This document shows positions 7,666 through 16,441 of a DNA stretch of 64,000 nucleotides, piece by piece. The DNA is taken from assembly GCF_900215295.1 (NCBI RefSeq), contig NZ_OCMF01000001.1, positions 124,001 through 188,000 of the forward strand, given 5' to 3'. The notes beneath the pieces are model-generated. The model made no database searches. It worked only from the letters and a program-made list of their open reading frames with translations, and had not been told where the DNA came from. Within the stretch, counting starts at the first letter, position 1; every line of letters starts with the position of its first letter. The position numbers and the translations under genes were made by a program. The DNA is from Salinimicrobium sediminis (lineage in GTDB: Bacteria > Bacteroidota > Bacteroidia > Flavobacteriales > Flavobacteriaceae).

Positions 7666-9084
7666 TCAATTACTTAAGGTAGGTTCCTCAGTTTGAATGT
7701 TATCAAATCCATACTTATCTACCAGGTAGATCAGCGAAGCCATGGTTGCGGCTCCCAGCTCCAGTTCTCTTTTATTCACGGCTTCAAAGGTATCTGTAGC
7801 AGCGTGATGATAATCAAAGTAACGCTGAGAATCGGGACGCAATCCTGCTAATACTATATCACCATTCTTTAACGGACTGATATCGGCACCACTACCGCCT
7901 TTTTCAAAGTAATGGATAAGATAGGGCTTGAAAAGAGGTTCCCAGCTTTGGATCTTTTCGAATTGTGATTGCCGGGCATCAATGGAAAACCCTCTCGGGG
8001 TAAATCCGCCGGCATCGCTTTCCAGGGCAAAAATGTGACTTTCATTGTTCTTTTTGGCTTCTTCGGCATATTTATTTCCGCCTCTAAGGCCATTTTCTTC
8101 GTTCATAAAAAGCACTACCCGAAGTGTTCTTTTTGGCTTTATTCCTGCTTCTTTCATTAGCCTTAGCACTTCCATGGATTGTACCACTCCGGCACCGTCA
8201 TCATGAGCGCCATCCCCTACATCCCAGGAATCAAGATGACCACCAACAACAATATACTCATCTGGGCGCTCGCTCCCTTTGATCTCTCCTATCACATTAT
8301 AGGATTCCACATCTTCATAATTGCGGCTGCTTGTTTTGAAGTAAAAGTCCAAATCTTTATTTAGCTTAAGCATGCTGCTCAAATATTCTGCATCTTTTGT
8401 ACTTATTGCTGCTGCCGGGATTCTTTTTTCATTCGGCAAATCCCCATAGCTCATGGACCCGGTATGCGGATGCTCATCGATTTTGTGAGAAAGGGATCTT
8501 ACAATAACTCCGGAAGCTCCAAATTTTGCCGCTTCGGCTGCACCAGAATAACGCTGGTCCACACAGGCACCATAGGCAGAAAAGGTATGAATTAGATCGG
8601 CAGGCATTGGCCGGTTGAAGAAAACTATCTTCCCCTGAATTTGCTCTTTTCCATAGCGGGCTATATCTTCTATTCCCTGTACTTCGATCACATTTGCACG
8701 TAAACCGGTTTCAGGAGTTGCTACAGATCCTCCCAAAGCTAAAATATTCACTGTATTTGTAGGTCCTCCCTGGGTCTGCACATAAGCATATTCCGCATTA
8801 CCACGAGTCCATTTTGGCACCATCACCGGTTGCAACCAAACCCGGTCCAGGCCTAGCGCCTCCAATTCGGCTTTGGTATAATCCACTGCCTGCTGTGCAC
8901 TCACAGATCCCGACAAGCGGCCGCCAATCTTGTTGGAAAGATGATCCAGCCATGCATAACTTTGCCCCTGGAGCAAAGCCAGGTCGTATATCTTTCGTAG
9001 CGCCAGAGAATCTTCCTGAAAATTATTTTGAGCCTGAATAGAAAGGCTAAGCATTATGAGTAGAAGGGCAGCTATTTTTTTCAT
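7666..9084 (-). CDS. Secreted M28-family zinc aminopeptidase with PA domain
   Basis: This 472-residue protein starts with a signal peptide (MKKIAALLLIMLSLSIQAQ). A PA (protease-associated) insertion precedes the catalytic M28 domain. Zinc ligands are visible: GGHLDSWDVGDGAHDDGAG (His and bridging Asp), the catalytic MNEENG pair, and a late His in DYHHAATDTF. Such enzymes release N-terminal amino acids or dipeptides from peptides in the periplasm. The open frame extends 12 codons upstream, but a -7 box at 9104-9111 and the signal peptide both favour the ATG at 9084. It is monocistronic, with a terminator 34 bp downstream. Confidence 0.92.
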   Translation of the reverse strand: MKKIAALLLIMLSLSIQAQNNFQEDSLALRKIYDLALLQGQSYAWLDHLSNKIGGRLSGSVSAQQAVDYTKAELEALGLDRVWLQPVMVPKWTRGNAEYAYVQTQGGPTNTVNILALGGSVATPETGLRANVIEVQGIEDIARYGKEQIQGKIVFFNRPMPADLIHTFSAYGACVDQRYSGAAEAAKFGASGVIVRSLSHKIDEHPHTGSMSYGDLPNEKRIPAAAISTKDAEYLSSMLKLNKDLDFYFKTSSRNYEDVESYNVIGEIKGSERPDEYIVVGGHLDSWDVGDGAHDDGAGVVQSMEVLRLMKEAGIKPKRTLRVVLFMNEENGLRGGNKYAEEAKKNNESHIFALESDAGGFTPRGFSIDARQSQFEKIQSWEPLFKPYLIHYFEKGGSGADISPLKNGDIVLAGLRPDSQRYFDYHHAATDTFEAVNKRELELGAATMASLIYLVDKYGFDNIQTEEPTLSN

Positions 9085-9103
9085 GTTGGGTATGTTTAAA
9101 AAA

Positions 9104-9111
9104 CAAATGTA
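9104..9111 (-). promoter_or_regulatory. -7 box (TACATTTG) for the M28 peptidase
   Basis: Exact TAnnTTTG on the minus strand, 19 nt before ATG 9084, with a TTTTG about 22 nt further upstream as a possible -33 element. Confidence 0.6.
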
Positions 9112-9249
9112 AAAAACCATTTTTAAGCACCTTCAAAAATGGCAAATTTCACATGTTTTTTTCTCCGGTATCTTGGAGTGACATTTTTTAATCCACCGGA
9201 GGGGCTTAACTGCAGTCAATTTTTTATCTTTCGGCAAAATTTAAGCCCT

Positions 9250-9837
9250 TTGGATAAGCAGCAAATCATCAGGAACGTAGCCATTTTACTTCAGGAGATC
9301 CCTACCTCCATGGAAATTGTAAAAGACGATTCTAAAAGTAATCAGCGTTTTCATTACCTCGCAAAATATATGGTGGAAAAGGCTATTGAAAAGGATGCTT
9401 TGATCACTTCTGAAGATGGAAAAGGTATTGCTATTCTTTTTCGCACCAACAGCAAAGACAAGAACTTCTGGAAAGATCTCATCACCGATCTCAAATTGGC
9501 CTGGAACGTTACCGGAATAAAGAAAGGCCTCAAGGCCATGAAGGTGCAGGAGTATGTAAAGGCACAGCGACCAAAGGAGGGGGATTATCTATACTGCTGG
9601 TTTTGGGGAATTCTGACTGACGCCCGCGGAAGTGATGATGCCAAAACTGCGTATGATATGAAAAACCAGTTTTTTGTCATTGCCAAAGACCTGCAGCTTC
9701 CAATTTATGCCGAAACCCGTAACCGACGGATCAGCTTAGCGTACCAGCGCTACGGTTTTGAAATGTTCAATGAATGGAATCACCCAAGCGGAGATAAAAT
9801 GTACTTTTTAAGGTACTCTCCACCGGCTAAAGATTAG
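9250..9837 (+). CDS. GNAT-like N-acetyltransferase domain protein
   Basis: This protein of about 195 residues is a divergent GNAT-fold acetyltransferase. The last third has the family pattern: a mid-strand Y-C-W-F-W-G-I-L, a linker, then LPIYAETRNRRISLAYQRYGFEMFNEW, which is the acetyl-CoA-side helix and the R-x-x-x-x-Y-x-R-Y-G-F motif common in GNATs. The open frame reaches back to an ATG at 9139, but that extension (cysteine- and phenylalanine-rich) does not look like part of the domain. The TTG at 9250 is my preferred start, 18 nt after a near-consensus box TATCTTTC at 9225-9232. Start and substrate are uncertain. The stop codon opens a tandem repeat array. Confidence 0.68.
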   Translation: MDKQQIIRNVAILLQEIPTSMEIVKDDSKSNQRFHYLAKYMVEKAIEKDALITSEDGKGIAILFRTNSKDKNFWKDLITDLKLAWNVTGIKKGLKAMKVQEYVKAQRPKEGDYLYCWFWGILTDARGSDDAKTAYDMKNQFFVIAKDLQLPIYAETRNRRISLAYQRYGFEMFNEWNHPSGDKMYFLRYSPPAKD

Positions 9838-9879
9838 TGTTCAGGAATCAGTGGTCAGTGATCAGGAGTTGGAAGGTGG
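9834..9879 (+). repeat. Heptanucleotide array starting at a stop codon
   Basis: From the TAG stop at 9835 the sequence runs in 7-nt units: TAGTGTT, then CAGGAAT, CAGTGGT, CAGTGAT, CAGGAGT, TGGAAGG. The stop codon occupies the position of CAG in later units. The unit is the same as in the array at 61096-61130. Confidence 0.75.
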
Positions 9880-9941
9880 CAGTAAAGATTAAAATCAGAA
9901 ACTTTCTTTTCTCCATCGGTTTATGTGGGTAGACAATTTCC

Positions 9942-9983
9942 TTTACTCACTACTCAATACTCACTACTAACTACTCAATACTA
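9942..9983 (-). repeat. Heptanucleotide array starting at the stop of the NtrC-like gene
   Basis: Read on the minus strand from the TAG stop (9983-9981) the sequence is six 7-nt units: TAGTATT followed by variants of GAGTAGT and GAGTATT. An array with the same units follows the stop at 48529-48531. Confidence 0.8.
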
Positions 9984-11144
9984 TTTACTCGCGAATAATC
10001 TTACATCTTCTTCGCTCACTTCCTGTCCGCCAAGAATAATAAGTCGCTCCACCACGTTTCTAAGTTCCCGGATATTTCCGGTCCAGTTGTATTCCTTCAG
10101 CAGTTCGAGCGCATCATCGGTAAAGGATTTCTTATTGATTCCCTGTTCTTCAGAAATTTTTTCAGCAAAGAAATTTACAAGTAGCGGAATATCGTCCTTT
10201 CGTTCGTTAAGTCCGGGGACCTTGATAAGGATCACTGCCAGCCTGTGATAGAGATCTTCTCTGAACTTCTTGTCTTCGATCTCCTTTTTAAGATCTTTAT
10301 TGGTCGCAGCAATTACCCGCACGTCAACCTTAATATCTTTATCACTTCCAACCCTGGAGATCTTACTTTCCTGAAGGGCACGCAGCACCTTTGCCTGGGC
10401 AGAAAGACTCATATCCCCCACCTCATCCAGGAAAATAGTCCCTCCGTTTGCGGCTTCAAATTTTCCCGCACGGTCTTTAGCAGCAGAAGTGAAGGCACCT
10501 TTTACATGACCAAAGAGTTCACTCTCGATTAATTCTGAAGGAATCGCCGCACAATTCACCTCGATCATTGGGCCTGCAGAGCGATCACTCTTTTGATGCA
10601 GCCAGTGAGCTACCAGTTCTTTCCCGGTACCATTTGGTCCTGTGATAAGAACCCTCGCATCTGTAGGTGCGACTTTTTCAATAATATCTTTGATGCGGGA
10701 AATGGCTTCAGATTCTCCAACCATTTCAAGGTTTTTCCCAACCTTCTTCTTAAGTCGGGAATTTTCCACTACCAGCTCCTTACGATCTAAGGCGTTTCTC
10801 ACAGTATTCAGTAGGCGGTTAAGATCTGGCGGTTTGGAGATATAATCGAAAGCTCCCAGTCTCATGGTATTAACTGCAGTGTCAAGATCGCCATGACCCG
10901 AGATCATCACCATGGGAATTTCGGGCTTCAGCTTTTTTACTGCTTCCAGCACTTCCACCCCGTCCATCTTTGGCATCTTTATATCGCACAAAATAAGATC
11001 GTATTCCTGCTCTTTAATTTTTTCTATTCCTTCAAGTCCGTCGGTAGCTTCATCTACTTCATAAGCCTTATTTTCTTCGGTAAGGATCTTGATCAATACC
11101 CTTCTAATGGCTGCTTCGTCCTCTATCAATAAAATTTTCGGCAT
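9981..11144 (-). CDS. NtrC-family response regulator lacking the DNA-binding domain
   Basis: This 387-residue protein has a receiver domain (residues 1-120, phospho-acceptor D54 in CDIKMP, K104) and a sigma-54-type AAA+ domain (about 140-370) with Walker A GPNGTGKE (169-176) and Walker B TIFLDE (236-241). The sigma-54 contact loop reads GAFTSA (216-221) instead of GAFTGA. The chain stops just after RELRNVVERLIIL, so the usual C-terminal Fis-type helix-turn-helix (about 60 residues) is missing. It may act without site-specific DNA binding, or via a partner. It follows the outer-membrane protein gene by 4 nt, so the two form an operon. The TAG stop is the first unit of a heptamer array. Confidence 0.88.
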   Translation of the reverse strand: MPKILLIEDEAAIRRVLIKILTEENKAYEVDEATDGLEGIEKIKEQEYDLILCDIKMPKMDGVEVLEAVKKLKPEIPMVMISGHGDLDTAVNTMRLGAFDYISKPPDLNRLLNTVRNALDRKELVVENSRLKKKVGKNLEMVGESEAISRIKDIIEKVAPTDARVLITGPNGTGKELVAHWLHQKSDRSAGPMIEVNCAAIPSELIESELFGHVKGAFTSAAKDRAGKFEAANGGTIFLDEVGDMSLSAQAKVLRALQESKISRVGSDKDIKVDVRVIAATNKDLKKEIEDKKFREDLYHRLAVILIKVPGLNERKDDIPLLVNFFAEKISEEQGINKKSFTDDALELLKEYNWTGNIRELRNVVERLIILGGQEVSEEDVRLFASK

Positions 11145-11148
11145 GCTG

Positions 11149-12045
11149 TTATATTTTAAATTTTAGACCGCTACGGCCATAAAAGGTATTGGTGTCATTA
11201 ATTATATAGACGTCATCCCTGTTATCATCCCTTAGCCGAATATCGTTCATCAAGGTATGGCCGGCATAGAGGTAATATACTAAATGTTTGGTGAAATTGT
11301 ATTCATAACCCAGGCCGGCTAAAACGATAGTCATTGAAATATTTTCGGCTACCTGGCCGGTTGTGCTGAGAGTTCTGTTTTCCTGAACATTGGCATAAAA
11401 TCCGTCTAAAGTGGCAAATGCCTGAAGATGATGCTTTTCGTTAAAGGAGTATTTAAGGTTGGATTTAGGAACTCCGGCAGAATATGACCATTTTGGGGAG
11501 ATCTCCCGGTAATAATTGATCACCGGTAGTGGAAAAGGATATCCCGAGGTGGTAGAATAATGCAATCCAAGAACAAGCCTCCATGGCTTTAAGGCTTCTC
11601 CCTCCCCGGTTTTGTCTTTGATCATAAAAGCTGAACCTGTATAAAGAAAATCATCTTTTATTGCTTTGCCTTCTTCAAAATTCGAAGCCAGCATCCCACC
11701 TACGGTAGCGGCAAACCTCCAGTCATTTCCCGTCTTAAAAGTATAACCCAGGCTAAGAGTAAAGGATTGATATCTATCAAGTTCCCCATTTTTGTCAAAC
11801 GGGGTGGCATCTTTAAACTTGAAATTGATGTTCTCATATTCCACTCCCGGCACCAAATACCTGTCTTCTCCACCTATCTTAATAGGAAAATTGACAAAGG
11901 TTCTGAATCTGCGGAAGGAATTATCTGAATCCGACTGCGGAAAATATGTGTATTCTATTCTTGCCAGGTCTGTCGACTGTGCCTGCAGGTTTTCGGCCGA
12001 TATGAACAGAAGGGCGAAAAACAGGAAATAGGGGATAGTTCTCAT
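11149..12045 (-). CDS. DUF6268-like outer-membrane beta-barrel protein
   Basis: This 298-residue exported protein has a signal peptide ending in ENLQAQ. After it the sequence is mostly alternating amphipathic strands rich in aromatic residues (for example FTLSLGYTFKTGNDWRFAATVGG and GYEYNFTKHLVYYLYAG) and ends in a strand closing with GLKFKI, as expected for a porin-like barrel inserted by BAM. The pattern matches what I know of DUF6268. It is upstream of, and 4 nt from, the NtrC-like gene, suggesting coordinated expression. Transport substrate is unknown. Confidence 0.72.
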   Translation of the reverse strand: MRTIPYFLFFALLFISAENLQAQSTDLARIEYTYFPQSDSDNSFRRFRTFVNFPIKIGGEDRYLVPGVEYENINFKFKDATPFDKNGELDRYQSFTLSLGYTFKTGNDWRFAATVGGMLASNFEEGKAIKDDFLYTGSAFMIKDKTGEGEALKPWRLVLGLHYSTTSGYPFPLPVINYYREISPKWSYSAGVPKSNLKYSFNEKHHLQAFATLDGFYANVQENRTLSTTGQVAENISMTIVLAGLGYEYNFTKHLVYYLYAGHTLMNDIRLRDDNRDDVYIINDTNTFYGRSGLKFKI

Positions 12046-12105
12046 TTTTTCGGTTTTACTAAGTAAAGTAAAGAATACTCTCTGCCGAACCTTCTCAAAA
12101 ATTTC

Positions 12106-13398
12106 TTAATATTTAAGCCATTTATATAATTCCTTATATCCGGGCTTCTTCCCGTACATTAGTATTCCTACTCTGTAGATCTTCGCTGCCACCCAAACTA
12201 CTCCCGCAATGGTTAAGACTAAAAGACTAAAAGAAATGGCAAGTTCCCACCAGGGCACTCCAAAAGGTATTCTCATAAGCATTACAATGGGAGAGGTAAG
12301 CGGGATCATCGAAAAGACTGTTGAAACCACTCCATGCGGATTTTCTATGACAGCAAAAAATCCCACGTAGATTCCCAGCATAAGCGGCAGGATCACAGGA
12401 AGCATAAATTGTTGGGTATCTGTCTCGTTATCTACAGCCGCCCCTATGGCAGCATAAATAGCACTATAAAGAAAATAGCCGCCAATAAAATAGACCAGGA
12501 AGCTCACCAGCAATAGTAACATAGGTAGCCTGGCAATATCCATGACCAGTTGCTGCAGCTCGTTATCACTCATCTGCTCGATGGCCTGCTGTTGTGGCCC
12601 CTGCATGGCAGACATGTCCACACCTGCGATCATAGAAACCAGAGTAAGCATTACGCCACCCAGGATCACCCAGATCACAAACTGGGTAATTCCGGCGAGG
12701 GAAGTTCCCAGGATCTTCCCCAGCATCAGGTGAATGGGTTTTACCGAGGAAATGATGATTTCAATAATACGGTTTGTCTTTTCCTCGATTACACTGCGCA
12801 TTACCATATTGCCATAGATAATAATGAACATCATCAAAAGATAACCGGCCGCACCACCAAAAAACATTTTTACATAGGTCGACATTTTCGAGGTGCGTTC
12901 TCCTGAAAAATTCTGGATCCCGATTTCCACTTTTGCCTGTGAGGCCTCTATAAGATCTACATCAATACCGCGGTCCAGCAGTTGTCTATTGGTAAGTTTA
13001 TCGGCTATGGTGCGTTCTATTCGATCGAGAAAACCGAATGCAGGAGCTTCCTTTGCAAAAAACTGGATTTCAGGAATAGTATTTTCTGCAAATTCTGAAA
13101 TATGGAGCAGCCCGTAATATTCTTTTTCTTTTACTATTCCTTTCGCTGCCTCTGTTTCTACGGAAGACAGATCGATAAATTTTACCTCATCGGAATCTTT
13201 AAACTCATTGACAAACTGCCCGCTCTCATCATTGATCGCCACTACCCTTTGCACATCTGAATTTAGATTCACGAGGTAAGCGATAAGCACAATCATCCCC
13301 ACGAAAATAAGGGGACTTAAAAAGGTCATTACCACAAAGGATTTATTCCTCACCCGTGCGAGGTATTCTCTTTTAATAATAAGCTTGAGGTTACGCAT
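12106..13398 (-). CDS. ABC-2 type exporter permease (NatB-like)
   Basis: This 430-residue membrane protein has one N-terminal helix (about 20-42), a large extracytoplasmic domain (about 43-170) and five or six C-terminal helices, the NatB/ABC2_membrane_3 layout. The conserved cytoplasmic-side motif V-I-E-E-K-T-N-R-I-I-E-I-I-I-S-S is present. NatAB-type exporters pump sodium or peptides and toxins; the substrate is not determined by sequence. It overlaps the ATPase gene by 8 nt and is translated after it. Confidence 0.9.
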   Translation of the reverse strand: MRNLKLIIKREYLARVRNKSFVVMTFLSPLIFVGMIVLIAYLVNLNSDVQRVVAINDESGQFVNEFKDSDEVKFIDLSSVETEAAKGIVKEKEYYGLLHISEFAENTIPEIQFFAKEAPAFGFLDRIERTIADKLTNRQLLDRGIDVDLIEASQAKVEIGIQNFSGERTSKMSTYVKMFFGGAAGYLLMMFIIIYGNMVMRSVIEEKTNRIIEIIISSVKPIHLMLGKILGTSLAGITQFVIWVILGGVMLTLVSMIAGVDMSAMQGPQQQAIEQMSDNELQQLVMDIARLPMLLLLVSFLVYFIGGYFLYSAIYAAIGAAVDNETDTQQFMLPVILPLMLGIYVGFFAVIENPHGVVSTVFSMIPLTSPIVMLMRIPFGVPWWELAISFSLLVLTIAGVVWVAAKIYRVGILMYGKKPGYKELYKWLKY

Positions 13399-14320
13399 TG
13401 GTAGTGACAGTTTTTATAAAGATATCATTTACTGAAGGGATCACCTCCACAAAATGGTTGACCTGCGCCTTGCCTGTAAGGTAGATCAAAAGGTCATTGG
13501 GAGAATCATTTGGATCTATCTGGATCTGCAACTTTAGATCATCATTGATACTTTTGAATTCGGTATCAGAGATCCTGAACTTCGTCTCCAGTTCCTTCCG
13601 AAGGGCTTCGGCATCAGAACTTACAAGTCCTACCTCAAAGGTATTGGATTTATACCTGCGCTTAATATCGTTCACCTGCCCGTCAAGCAATTTATTGCCA
13701 CGGTGAATGAGCGCCATATAATCACACATTTCCTCGACACTTTCCATACGGTGGGTTGAAAACAAAATTGTTGCCCCTTCTTTTCTTAATTGTAGTATCT
13801 CCTCCTTTATCAGGTTAGCATTGACAGGGTCAAAGCCACTGAAGGGCTCGTCAAATATGAGTAGTTTTGGACGGTGAAGTACAGTAACTACAAATTGGAC
13901 TTTTTGAGCCATCCCTTTGGACAACTCCTGAATTTTTTTACCCCACCAATCCTGGATCTGTAACCTTTCAAACCAATATTGCAGTCGCTCTTTGGCTTCG
14001 GCTTTGGAAAGACCTTTCAGCTGTGCCAGGTAAAGTGCCTGCTCCCCTACTTTCATAGACTTGTATAAACCCCGTTCCTCGGGAAGATAACCTATGTGTT
14101 GAATATCATCGGGACGCAGCGGGTGACCATCCAGCAGCATCCTGCCGCTATCGGGCATTGTTATTTGGTTGATGATCCTTATAAAAGTGGTTTTTCCAGC
14201 GCCATTTGGTCCAAGGAGACCAAAGATACTGCCTTCCGGAATTTCCAAAGAGATATTATTAAGTGCTGTAAAGGTGCCAAATTGTTTAGAAATATTTTCG
14301 GCCACCAGGAGGTTATTCAT
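13391..14320 (-). CDS. ABC transporter ATP-binding protein (NatA-like)
   Basis: This 309-residue nucleotide-binding subunit has Walker A GPNGAGKTT, signature LSKGMAQK, Walker B LLIFDEPFSGFDP and the H-loop STHRMES. A C-terminal extension of about 80 residues (DUF4162-like) is usual for this subfamily. The open frame extends 37 codons upstream, but ATG 14320 gives the standard opening MNNLLVAENISKQFG and lies 14 nt after a near-consensus -7 box TATCTTTA (complement of 14335-14342). It pairs with the overlapping permease gene as a half-transporter exporter. Confidence 0.92.
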   Translation of the reverse strand: MNNLLVAENISKQFGTFTALNNISLEIPEGSIFGLLGPNGAGKTTFIRIINQITMPDSGRMLLDGHPLRPDDIQHIGYLPEERGLYKSMKVGEQALYLAQLKGLSKAEAKERLQYWFERLQIQDWWGKKIQELSKGMAQKVQFVVTVLHRPKLLIFDEPFSGFDPVNANLIKEEILQLRKEGATILFSTHRMESVEEMCDYMALIHRGNKLLDGQVNDIKRRYKSNTFEVGLVSSDAEALRKELETKFRISDTEFKSINDDLKLQIQIDPNDSPNDLLIYLTGKAQVNHFVEVIPSVNDIFIKTVTTNA

Positions 14321-14334
14321 AAATAAGGTTTGTA

Positions 14335-14342
14335 TAAAGATA
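14335..14342 (-). promoter_or_regulatory. Near-consensus -7 box (TATCTTTA) for the ABC exporter operon
   Basis: One mismatch to TAnnTTTG, 14 nt before the ATP-binding subunit start at 14320. It also lies upstream of the terminator-like hairpin that ends the grpE-dnaJ transcript. Confidence 0.4.
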
Positions 14343-14416
14343 GAAATTAGGAAAAAGCCTTCCGGAAATTGGGAAGATTTTAAGATTCCCATTTGACAGG
14401 AAGACTGTGCCTCTTT

Positions 14417-14452
14417 AAAAGCAAAACCCACCCTTAATTGCTTAAGGATGGG
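14417..14452 (-). terminator. Rho-independent terminator of grpE-dnaJ
   Basis: An 11-bp stem (14427-14437 with 14442-14452, one C-A mismatch that becomes U-G in the minus-strand RNA) with loop TTGC, followed on the minus strand by TTTTGCTTTT. Confidence 0.7.
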
Positions 14453-14539
14453 AAAAAAATTGCTATGAAAAAGAAAAATTTATCACTAACCTGAATTAGT
14501 GATGCTCAAATATATGCAAAAATTTTTAACAATTACAAA

Positions 14540-15664
14540 TTATGTAAACATATCTTTAACTTTTTCAAAAAACGATTTATCCGATTTTTCGGGCTTTGGC
14601 TGGAAGTGTTCATCTGTAGCCATACGCTCAAAAAATTCTCTTTGTTCCCTGCTTAAGGTTTTTGGGGTCCAAACATTTACGTGCACCAAAAGATCTCCTC
14701 TTCCGTAGCCGTTAATATTTGGAACTCCTTTGCCGCGAAGACGAAGGATCTTTCCGGATTGCACTCCTTCATCGACCTTAATCCGGACTTTTCCGGAAAC
14801 TGTTTCAATTTCTTTTGAAGATCCCAAGACAGCTTCAGAAAGACTTATATAAAGGTCATAATGAAGATTGTCTCCTTCTCTCTGAAGGAATGGGTGCTCT
14901 TTTTCTTCTATGGCAACCAGGAGATCTCCCGGCACTCCATTTCCCGGGGCATCATTACCCTTACCTGACACCTTTAGTTGCATTCCTTCAACAACCCCGG
15001 CAGGGATCTTAATAGACACAGTCTCTTCACTCATCACCAGGCCTTGTGCATCGGCATCGGCAGGTCTCTTATCGATCATCTGCCCGCTACCGCCACAGGT
15101 GGTACATGGAGATGCAGTTTGCATCCTTCCTAAAATTGTATTGGTGATGCGGGTTATCTGTCCAGTTCCATTACAGGTAGAACAGGTTTTATAGGTTGTA
15201 CCCGCAGCCTGGACTTTACGTTTTACTTTTATCTTTTTCTCTACCCCGTTGGCGATCTCTTCAAGAGTTAGTGCCACGCGAATTCTCAGGTTACTACCCT
15301 TCATTCTGCGCTGGCCACCGCCACCAAAGCCGCCAAAGCCGGAGAATCCACCACCACCGCCAAAGGCACCGCCAAAAATGTCTCCAAACTGGCTAAAGAT
15401 GTCATCCATGTTCATACCTCCACCGCCGCCAAAGCCGCCGTTCTCGAATGCCTGGTGACCAAAGCGGTCATAACGTGCCCGCTTATCTTCGTTGCTTAGA
15501 ACTTCATAAGCTTCGGCAGCTTTTTTAAACATTTCTTCTGCCTTGGCGTCTCCCGGATTTTTATCCGGATGAAATTCAATAGCTTTTTTCCGGTATGCCT
15601 TTTTAATCTCGGCCGTACTCGCGTTCTTACTTATTCCTAGTATTTCGTAATAATCCTGTTTCAT
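14540..15664 (-). CDS. dnaJ: Chaperone DnaJ (Hsp40) with a reduced zinc-finger domain
   Basis: This 374-residue co-chaperone stimulates DnaK ATPase. The J domain (1-70) has the HPD motif in [10 protein letters not shown], followed by a long Gly/Phe-rich segment (about 75-120) and the two C-terminal beta domains. Canonical DnaJ has four CxxCxGxG motifs; here only two are seen, CSTCNGTG and CTTCGGSG. The outer two motifs (I and IV) are absent, so only the zinc site built by II and III can form. I believe this shortened form recurs in flavobacterial DnaJ. The gene lies 31 nt after grpE in one operon with a terminator downstream. Confidence 0.95.
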   Translation of the reverse strand: MKQDYYEILGISKNASTAEIKKAYRKKAIEFHPDKNPGDAKAEEMFKKAAEAYEVLSNEDKRARYDRFGHQAFENGGFGGGGGMNMDDIFSQFGDIFGGAFGGGGGFSGFGGFGGGGQRRMKGSNLRIRVALTLEEIANGVEKKIKVKRKVQAAGTTYKTCSTCNGTGQITRITNTILGRMQTASPCTTCGGSGQMIDKRPADADAQGLVMSEETVSIKIPAGVVEGMQLKVSGKGNDAPGNGVPGDLLVAIEEKEHPFLQREGDNLHYDLYISLSEAVLGSSKEIETVSGKVRIKVDEGVQSGKILRLRGKGVPNINGYGRGDLLVHVNVWTPKTLSREQREFFERMATDEHFQPKPEKSDKSFFEKVKDMFT

Positions 15665-15695
15665 TGCTTTTGTCTTGTGGTATGAAAGGGTTTAA

Positions 15696-16301
15696 CTATT
15701 TCCCTGTAACAACTTTAGGGTAGCGAATTATTCTATCGCCCAGTTTATAACCCGTTTCTACTACGTCAACAATCTTGCCTTTTAATTTATCTTTTGGGGC
15801 AGGAATTTGCGTAATAGCTTCATGTACCTCTGCGTCAAAGGTATCTCCCTCTTTCACCTCAATCTCCTCCAGCCCTTTTGATCTAAGAGTGCTTCGGAAT
15901 TTATTGCTAATAAGTTCCACTCCTTTAAGCAGCTCTTTATCCTTGGCTTTTTTAAGTTCTCCTAAAGCCCGATCAAAATCATCCAGAACCGGAAGCATTG
16001 ACACTATGACGTCCTGACTGGCAGTCTTGAACATTTCTACACGCTCCTTGCTGGTGCGACGTTTGTAATTCTCAAATTCGGCAAATAGCCGCAGGAACTT
16101 ATCTTTTTCCTTTTCCAGATCTGCCTTAAGCTGTTCCTTTTCATCGGGCTGCTCATTTCCGGAAGAGGATTTATCGCCCGCAGCGTCTTTTGAGTCTGCT
16201 TCTTCTATGGCCTCATCAAGTATTTCCTCTACCTGATCTTTTATACTTTCTTCGTTAGATATATTTTCCTGATTCTGCTCTTTTTCGCTCATTTGATCCA
16301 A
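15696..16301 (-). CDS. grpE: Nucleotide exchange factor GrpE
   Basis: This 201-residue protein has a long acidic, low-complexity N terminus (1-65), then the coiled-coil dimerization helix (EKEKDKFLRLFAEFENYKRR) and the beta-wing domain with EVKEGDTFDAEVHEAI and the closing GYKLGDRIIRYPKVVTG signature. GrpE releases ADP from DnaK. A second in-frame ATG (16292, MSEKEQ) is an alternative start. The gene leads the grpE-dnaJ operon behind a promoter with both -33 and -7 elements. dnaK is not in the window. Confidence 0.95.
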   Translation of the reverse strand: MDQMSEKEQNQENISNEESIKDQVEEILDEAIEEADSKDAAGDKSSSGNEQPDEKEQLKADLEKEKDKFLRLFAEFENYKRRTSKERVEMFKTASQDVIVSMLPVLDDFDRALGELKKAKDKELLKGVELISNKFRSTLRSKGLEEIEVKEGDTFDAEVHEAITQIPAPKDKLKGKIVDVVETGYKLGDRIIRYPKVVTGK

Positions 16302-16325
16302 ATTTTAATTCTGTGAGACAACTGG

Positions 16326-16357
16326 CAAAAGTACTGCCAAGAAACCTTAAATGCCAA
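16326..16357 (-). promoter_or_regulatory. Promoter of grpE-dnaJ
   Basis: Minus-strand TTG (16357-16355), a 21-nt spacer, then TACTTTTG (16333-16326): a full match to the Bacteroidota pattern TTG-N17-23-TAnnTTTG, 24 nt before the grpE ATG. No heat-shock element such as CIRCE was seen. Confidence 0.65.
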
Positions 16358-16385
16358 TTTGTCACCAGAAACTTTTAATAAACAT

Positions 16386-16419
16386 TTGGGAAAATAGAAA
16401 TGTTAAAACCATAATTTTG
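16386..16419 (+). promoter_or_regulatory. Promoter of the YceI lipoprotein gene
   Basis: TTG at 16386-16388, 23-nt spacer, TAATTTTG at 16412-16419, then ATG 22 nt later. It is back-to-back with the grpE promoter. Confidence 0.6.
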
Positions 16420-16441
16420 CGCATTAATAAAATAAATACCC

